DNA of 5,714 nt from Clostridia bacterium (lineage in GTDB: Bacteria > Bacillota_A > Clostridia > Oscillospirales > Acutalibacteraceae), in NCBI GenBank assembly GCA_024699005.1, contig JAILQN010000070.1:1-5714 (forward strand). The letters run 5' to 3'. A model generated the notes under the pieces. The model was given only the letters and a program-made list of their open reading frames with translations. It was not told where the DNA came from and did not search any database. Position numbers and translations under genes: made by a program. Within the stretch, counting starts at the first letter, position 1; every line of letters begins with the position of its first letter. This document shows positions 3,501-5,714 of this stretch, in pieces.

Positions 3501-5714
3501 ATACCTGGGGCGCGCCGACCTATACCTGGGCGAACGATAATTCGACCGTTACCGCGACCCGCGTCTGCTCAAGGGACGGCTCGCACACTGAAACAGAGAC
3601 GGTCAATACCGCGTCTGTCGTCAAAACACCCGCGACCTGTACCGTCAACGGCACGAACACCTATACGGGGACATTCGCAAACAGCGCGTTCGCGGCTCAG
3701 ACGAAGGACGCTGACGATATACCCGCCACGGGTCACGCATACGGCAGCTGGACAAAGGTAGACGACAACTATCATACCCGCGTGTGCGCAAACGATCCCG
3801 CCCACGTCGAGACCGTGGCGCACGTCTGGGATTCCGGTACGGTTATCTTTGACGCGACTCCCACCGAAAACGGAACGAAGCGGTTTGTATGCACGTTATG
3901 CGGAGCGACAAAAGATGAGGAATTTGAATACGAGGCTGATTATATCGACGTCAGCACCGTTACTCCGACTGTTGCGACGGGACACGGAACGTTTATCAAC
4001 GATGCGGATTACGTCTCCGAATCCGATTATGCGCAGATATATAAAAATCTGCTTTATGCCGAGCAGGGCGTCGCCTCGCCCAAAGCCGGGCACAACGGCA
4101 TACTGGTTGACGGCGACACCGGATATCAGGCGGACAAAAACATCTATTATCCGACCGTAGTTATGCTTTATGACGGTATAACGATGCCATCTTTCGGTAT
4201 TATGTTCGGGATGCACGGAACAGAAAAGCCTTGGAACTGGAACTACAATAATATGCGCGCCTTCGACGTCAGCTTTTCGTCGGGCAACGATCATCTTGTT
4301 TTTGACAGCGTCTATTGGCACGGATCCGATGTAAGGCTCAATAACCAGTGGAACTGGCTGGCTCACGTAAATGACAATCAGCCCTGGTGCACATCTACCG
4401 GTCCCAATACTAACCAGAACTGGAACGGTATGAACGATCAATACCTTTCCAATATCGTGAAGTATGACTACACCGGCGATCTTGACGCAAGCTGGCTGAC
4501 GATAACGCCGAACTTTGCGATAACAAGCGGTTGGGATAAGAAAAACGGCACGCAATATACGACCTATTCATCACCGGTATATCTCCTGAACTATAAAAAA
4601 GTGCTAAACAAGCTCGGCGAGACGGACGCCTTCCTCAGCACGTTTGTCGAGGGCGACTGGACAGTCGCTTCTGTCAACGCGTTTTATACCGCCGTAAACA
4701 ACCTTGCGGCGTTCAATCCGGACGGAAATCATTATTACTACGCCAACGACCCGGCTTCCGCGGTGCAGCAGGCGGCTGCCGATATGGACGAGCTTATCGC
4801 AGCCGTCGATACCGCAAGGGCGAACCTTAAGCACGCCGTTACCTTCAGGTATTCTGACGGCAGGAACGTCGTCGTTGAAGTACTTCACAACGTCAGGGCG
4901 GAAAGCCCGGCAAACACTGCCGAAACCGAAGAAAAAGTTTCCGCGGAGCGTCATATCGTCCACGGATACAGATGGTCCGATTATTCGGCGGCTCAGAAGA
5001 ATATGACCGTTCGGGAGATCGCGTCCGATACGGAGACGATATGGAATCTGACCGAAGATATCGCCCCCACGTACTCGGCAGACGGGCTCAGGGATTACAT
5101 GTGCGACCACTGCGGAGACCATAAGGCCGAAACCGTCCCGAAGCTAAAAGATCTTATCGTTCTTGACGATGTCTCCGTTTCACAGGGTTTCAGTGCCGGG
5201 GGAGTGTATACGATCGGGGATACCAGGAAGACGAATACCATCGGATATTCTCTTGCTGGACTAGCATCGACGGTGTCATCCGCTCATCCGGTAGCGAAAG
5301 CATCAAACGCCATAACGGGTTACGGTGTTGATTCGCTGACTCTTTTGAACGCCGTTGTAACGATACTGAGCGGCAACAGGATCAGGGTCACGCCGATGAC
5401 CATGACCTTCAATGCGCCGATAGAATTCTACGCCGTGATCGAAGTCACCGGAACGGACAACGAAAAATACGATACGCCTTCCGTATTCTCTTACGAGAAG
5501 ATATCCTTCAAGCCGACTCAGCTGCTCTATTATGAAGAGACCGAAGGCGGAATGACGTATACAAGCGCAGAGAACGCGAACGGCTACGGCGTGTGGTGGG
5601 ACGACGTCGACAGCGGCGCATCATCCGCCGACGCGGCTCTTGGCAGCGCCGTGGACGCGGGCATCGGATACAGCGACGATTATGCGGATTTCGTCACCTA
5701 CAGCGGCGGATCGG
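440..5714 (+). CDS. Giant modular secreted/surface protein, probable adhesin or glycan-binding protein (3' end outside window)
   Basis: One frame is open for 1758 codons with no stop; a single extra base remains at the window edge. Order of parts: Sec signal peptide 1-36; beta-rich N-terminal region about 40-448; FIVAR-like helical module 449-510; MucBP-like segment about 514-580; InlB/Flg_new-type repeats 581-654 and 655-718; Cys/His array about 721-1160 with 27 Cys; Trp/Asn-rich beta domain about 1165-1379; second FIVAR-like helices 1380-1465; third InlB-like repeat 1467-1536; lone CxxC module (C1555, C1558); then the start of another beta-rich region. FIVAR, InlB-B and MucBP modules are known from Gram-positive surface proteins that act as stalks or bind sugars and host proteins. 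No hydrolase or protease domain is recognised. The anchor (LPXTG, S-layer homology or other) would lie beyond the window. The gene has its own promoter and is separated from the upstream gene by a terminator. Coding is certain; the binding role is inferred from architecture. Confidence 0.95.
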   Translation, partial: MKHDLLKTTKKLLCALLSVLILSGAWMIALPAVVSATLSKSSAAPTCTFYVPETIYLLPSDNKTFQYYVDRDSSGTLSTSNAKTSGTIYFNCSGATKVKSITCTGASVTLSASSANSATLNSTISSGSLSDAISINGTTTITWTVTFTYGGTDYSATAYSVCYAPNRNVTAMGLTGYDYNSKESHASGIIYIQGAQTTNTAAVSYQDSSSDHRYNYQRVSGSEKYLDPLVQGIADPKSNGNNPHDYGNSSSSTFTGATKSYSSCYCVSKDNYDGDGDWVLHIDCNRTPAEIVADTSRYTNTNQIPNLKLGFIVTDLENTDKRRNWYVSDATSTVTNPNTSNPSLSFTWNYDGSNSTVDLLKHSRWRKDDFSKKAYGEGGYGVGTVLASSGSGSSTSGDSARQNNRYSNSISYELSGGSCTRYYRYGICGAKSSSWAMSTGFVLLKVTTVNKSSLRTLVNTCVGTYISPYYTLSTTYNTYLKNAYTVLGNPQATASEITTAYNNLNGSKPSINTGTATATHNSSTGKVLATETKTYNYGETVTAAKNTYTGYSYTSVSPTTLSYTNVTSATLSWTFTYTPINYTISYNLNGGSVATANKTSYNVETASFTLNNPTKTGYTFKGWSGTGLTGDTNTSVTVSTGSTGDRSYTANWTINKYTVTFKNGNTILQSGDWNYNTTPTYSGNTPTKASDDTNHYTFSGWNPAITAVTGAATYMAQFTTTAHSYGSWSTDTATCTAGGTHSRTCSVCNYTQTQSTPARGHDFSGAYHNVSSGTHNRKCTRCNTYGIGTTVNGTENCSGGTANCVDKAVCSKCSTAYGSVNASNHKTTENRDAVAATCTANGYTAGVYCTACSKWVSGHATVAALDHNWGEWTEGNETNHTRTCTRDSSHTDSAAHSWTEKVESKYLKSAATCEVTAVYYKSCSVCGRKGTATFTTGSALGHDYTGAAHDLGDGTHNRACKNGCGTYGTAEGGTQVKNGTVACTYGNWSADTATCENAGSQYRDCGVCGHRDTRATSALGHTWGAPTYTWANDNSTVTATRVCSRDGSHTETETVNTASVVKTPATCTVNGTNTYTGTFANSAFAAQTKDADDIPATGHAYGSWTKVDDNYHTRVCANDPAHVETVAHVWDSGTVIFDATPTENGTKRFVCTLCGATKDEEFEYEADYIDVSTVTPTVATGHGTFINDADYVSESDYAQIYKNLLYAEQGVASPKAGHNGILVDGDTGYQADKNIYYPTVVMLYDGITMPSFGIMFGMHGTEKPWNWNYNNMRAFDVSFSSGNDHLVFDSVYWHGSDVRLNNQWNWLAHVNDNQPWCTSTGPNTNQNWNGMNDQYLSNIVKYDYTGDLDASWLTITPNFAITSGWDKKNGTQYTTYSSPVYLLNYKKVLNKLGETDAFLSTFVEGDWTVASVNAFYTAVNNLAAFNPDGNHYYYANDPASAVQQAAADMDELIAAVDTARANLKHAVTFRYSDGRNVVVEVLHNVRAESPANTAETEEKVSAERHIVHGYRWSDYSAAQKNMTVREIASDTETIWNLTEDIAPTYSADGLRDYMCDHCGDHKAETVPKLKDLIVLDDVSVSQGFSAGGVYTIGDTRKTNTIGYSLAGLASTVSSAHPVAKASNAITGYGVDSLTLLNAVVTILSGNRIRVTPMTMTFNAPIEFYAVIEVTGTDNEKYDTPSVFSYEKISFKPTQLLYYEETEGGMTYTSAENANGYGVWWDDVDSGASSADAALGSAVDAGIGYSDDYADFVTYSGGS
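557..1783 (+). other. Beta-rich N-terminal region of the giant protein (residues about 40-448), family not identified
   Basis: This region is rich in Ser, Thr, Tyr and Asn with alternating hydrophobics. The stretch TITWTVTFTYGGTDYSATAY (141-160) reads like strands of an Ig-like or carbohydrate-binding sandwich. FYVPETIYLLP (49-59) looks like a conserved opening, and similar openings occur in large gut-Clostridia proteins (recalled only). A Ser/Gly linker is visible at about 388-397. D273, D275 and D277 in the segment DNYDGDGDW could form a calcium loop. Ten Cys are scattered (47, 92, 103, 162, 264, 266, 284, 419, 428, 461 just beyond), unlike the paired Cys of the later array. The part encoded by 961-1380 is about 40% GC by hand count, well below the later array. 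Confidence 0.55.
1784..1969 (+). other. FIVAR-like helical module (residues 449-510)
   Basis: The segment opens VNKSSLRTLVN (449-459) and continues into a helix pair containing YLKNAYTVLGNPQATASEI (479-497), then AYNNLN (500-505). The pattern of helix, L-x-N-P-x-A-T-x-x-E-I turn, helix is the hallmark of FIVAR-type modules (Pfam PF07554) found in Gram-positive surface proteins, where they act as stalk or sugar-binding units. It links the N-terminal region to the InlB-like repeats. Confidence 0.7.
1979..2179 (+). other. MucBP-like beta segment (residues about 514-580)
   Basis: The segment contains GKVLATETKTYNYGETVTAA (525-544), then YTGYSYTSVSP and a closing strand SWTFTYTP. A strand, followed by Y-x-Y-G-x-x-V, a G-Y turn and a closing strand, resembles MucBP-type beta-grasp modules. 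The match is by eye and weak; it could equally be a divergent InlB-like repeat, since two clear ones follow directly. Confidence 0.4.
2180..2401 (+). other. InlB/Flg_new-type repeat 1 (residues 581-654)
   Basis: NYTISYNLNGG (581-591) opens the module, PTKTGYTFKGW (613-623) forms its centre and YTANW (648-652) closes it. These three landmarks define the Listeria-Bacteroides (Flg_new, PF09479) or InlB B-repeat family, a small beta-grasp fold found as tandem spacers in secreted bacterial proteins. All three are intact. Confidence 0.85.
2402..2593 (+). other. InlB/Flg_new-type repeat 2 (residues 655-718)
   Basis: NKYTVTFKNGN (655-665), HYTFSGW (695-701) and YMAQF (714-718) repeat the landmarks of the preceding module at the same spacing, with the terminal ANW replaced by AQF. 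The Cys/His array begins directly after it. Confidence 0.82.
2600..3919 (+). repeat. Tandem Cys/His module array (residues about 721-1160)
   Basis: Short modules of roughly 31-45 residues recur. Many follow the plan W-x(n)-A-T-C-T-x-x-G-x(n)-C-x-x-C-x(n)-G-H. CxxC pairs lie at 745/748, 779/782, 810/813, 849/852, 923/926, 1005/1008 and 1151/1154. A Cx3C pair is at 960/964. Three C-x5-H sites lie at 884/890 (CTRDSSH), 1043/1049 (CSRDGSH) and 1116/1122 (CANDPAH). G-H landmarks occur at 760-761, 941-942, 1020-1021 and 1098-1099. There are 27 Cys in all. Cys pairs and His suggest metal sites or disulfides in an exported stalk; which one applies cannot be told from sequence. Similar arrays are known to me from large clostridial proteins, without an assigned function. 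Confidence 0.88.
3932..4576 (+). other. Trp/Asn-rich beta domain (residues about 1165-1379), family not identified
   Basis: After the Cys array the protein changes character. Aromatic and amide residues cluster as PWNWNYNN (1264-1271), VYWHG (1291-1295), NNQWNW (1301-1306) and NQNWNG (1325-1330). The rest looks like beta strands, for example IYYPTVVMLYDG (1235-1246). Exposed Trp and Asn on a beta sandwich is the usual surface of a carbohydrate-binding module, so glycan binding is a reasonable guess. No catalytic Asp/Glu motif of a known hydrolase is recognised. Confidence 0.5.
4577..4834 (+). other. Second FIVAR-like helical module (residues 1380-1465)
   Basis: VYLLNYKKVLNKL (1380-1392) starts a helix. 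SVNAFYTAVNNLAAFNP (1412-1428) and VQQAAADMDELIAAVDTA (1442-1459) form two more. The spacing and Ala/Leu-rich helices resemble FIVAR-type bundles, although the N-P-x-A-T turn seen in the first module is not preserved. The position, immediately before an InlB-like repeat, mirrors the first FIVAR-like module. Confidence 0.55.
4838..5137 (+). other. Third InlB-like repeat plus a lone CxxC module (residues 1467-1566)
   Basis: VTFRYSDGRNVVVEVLHN (1467-1484) and HGYRWSD (1508-1514) preserve the opening and central turn of an InlB-like repeat, in divergent form. It runs into TYSADGLRDYMCDHCGDHKA (1544-1563), which matches the last part of a Cys-array module (compare NGTKRFVCTLCGATKD at 1144-1159). 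This repeats on a small scale the earlier order of InlB-like repeat followed by Cys module. Confidence 0.6.
5138..5714 (+). other. Start of a further beta-rich region (residues about 1567-1758), cut by the window edge
   Basis: The region has strand-like segments such as FNAPIEFYAVIEVTG (1657-1671) and FKPTQLLYYEE (1690-1700), an aromatic turn GYGVWWDD (1715-1722) and several acidic stretches. No family is recognised. It has no Cys, in contrast to the array. It may be a third ligand-binding beta domain, since beta domains open both earlier blocks. Confidence 0.45.

Noticed and set aside
2610..3752. Exact 15-base repeat CATACGGCAGCTGGA at 2610-2624 and 3738-3752 as a mobile-element or recombination site
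   Set aside because: Both copies encode the same conserved module start (YGSW) in the same phase, so protein repetition explains them.
2600..3919. Zinc-finger DNA-binding protein or transposase zinc ribbon
   Set aside because: The CxxC pairs lie in a protein with a clear signal peptide and extracellular modules, so a DNA-binding role is unlikely.
3896..4555. 219-codon minus-strand open frame, and a similar one at 4604-5122
   Set aside because: Both are fully antisense to the giant gene, whose modules continue unbroken across both stretches. They show no recognisable motif or promoter.

Overview
The window comes from a Gram-positive bacterium, most likely an uncultured gut-type member of class Clostridia. 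The evidence is a sigma-A type promoter, a strong Shine-Dalgarno site, a Sec signal peptide, and a protein built from FIVAR-like, InlB/Flg_new-like and short Cys/His modules. Very large secreted proteins with this module mix are, from memory, typical of Oscillospiraceae and related gut Clostridia. No marker gene is present, so the lineage is an inference.

Layout: bases 2-88 hold the last 28 codons of an upstream plus-strand gene, which ends in an amphipathic helix. A strong intrinsic terminator follows at 115-150. Bases 151-327 show no gene. A TTGACA/TATCAT promoter at 328-357 has a run of nine T inside its spacer. After an AT-rich leader and an AGGTGA ribosome site, one open frame runs from 440 to the window end: 1758 codons with no stop. 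It covers about 92% of the window and its 3' end lies outside. I read it codon by codon and found no frameshift or internal stop.

The protein is modular: a signal peptide (residues 1-36), a large beta-rich N-terminal region (about 40-448), a FIVAR-like helical module (449-510), a MucBP-like segment (about 514-580), two InlB/Flg_new-type repeats (581-718), and a Cys/His array (about 721-1160). A Trp/Asn-rich beta domain (about 1165-1379), a second helical FIVAR-like module (1380-1465), a third InlB-like repeat (1467-1536), a lone CxxC module (about 1540-1566) and the start of another beta-rich region follow. The order beta domain, FIVAR, InlB-like, Cys module thus occurs twice.

The likely role is an extracellular or cell-surface protein that binds host or dietary glycans or proteins. 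No catalytic domain is visible and the anchoring end is missing. The upstream gene may encode a related secreted protein, but the terminator and separate promoter indicate that the two genes are transcribed independently. No RNA gene, mobile element, CRISPR array or second complete gene was found.
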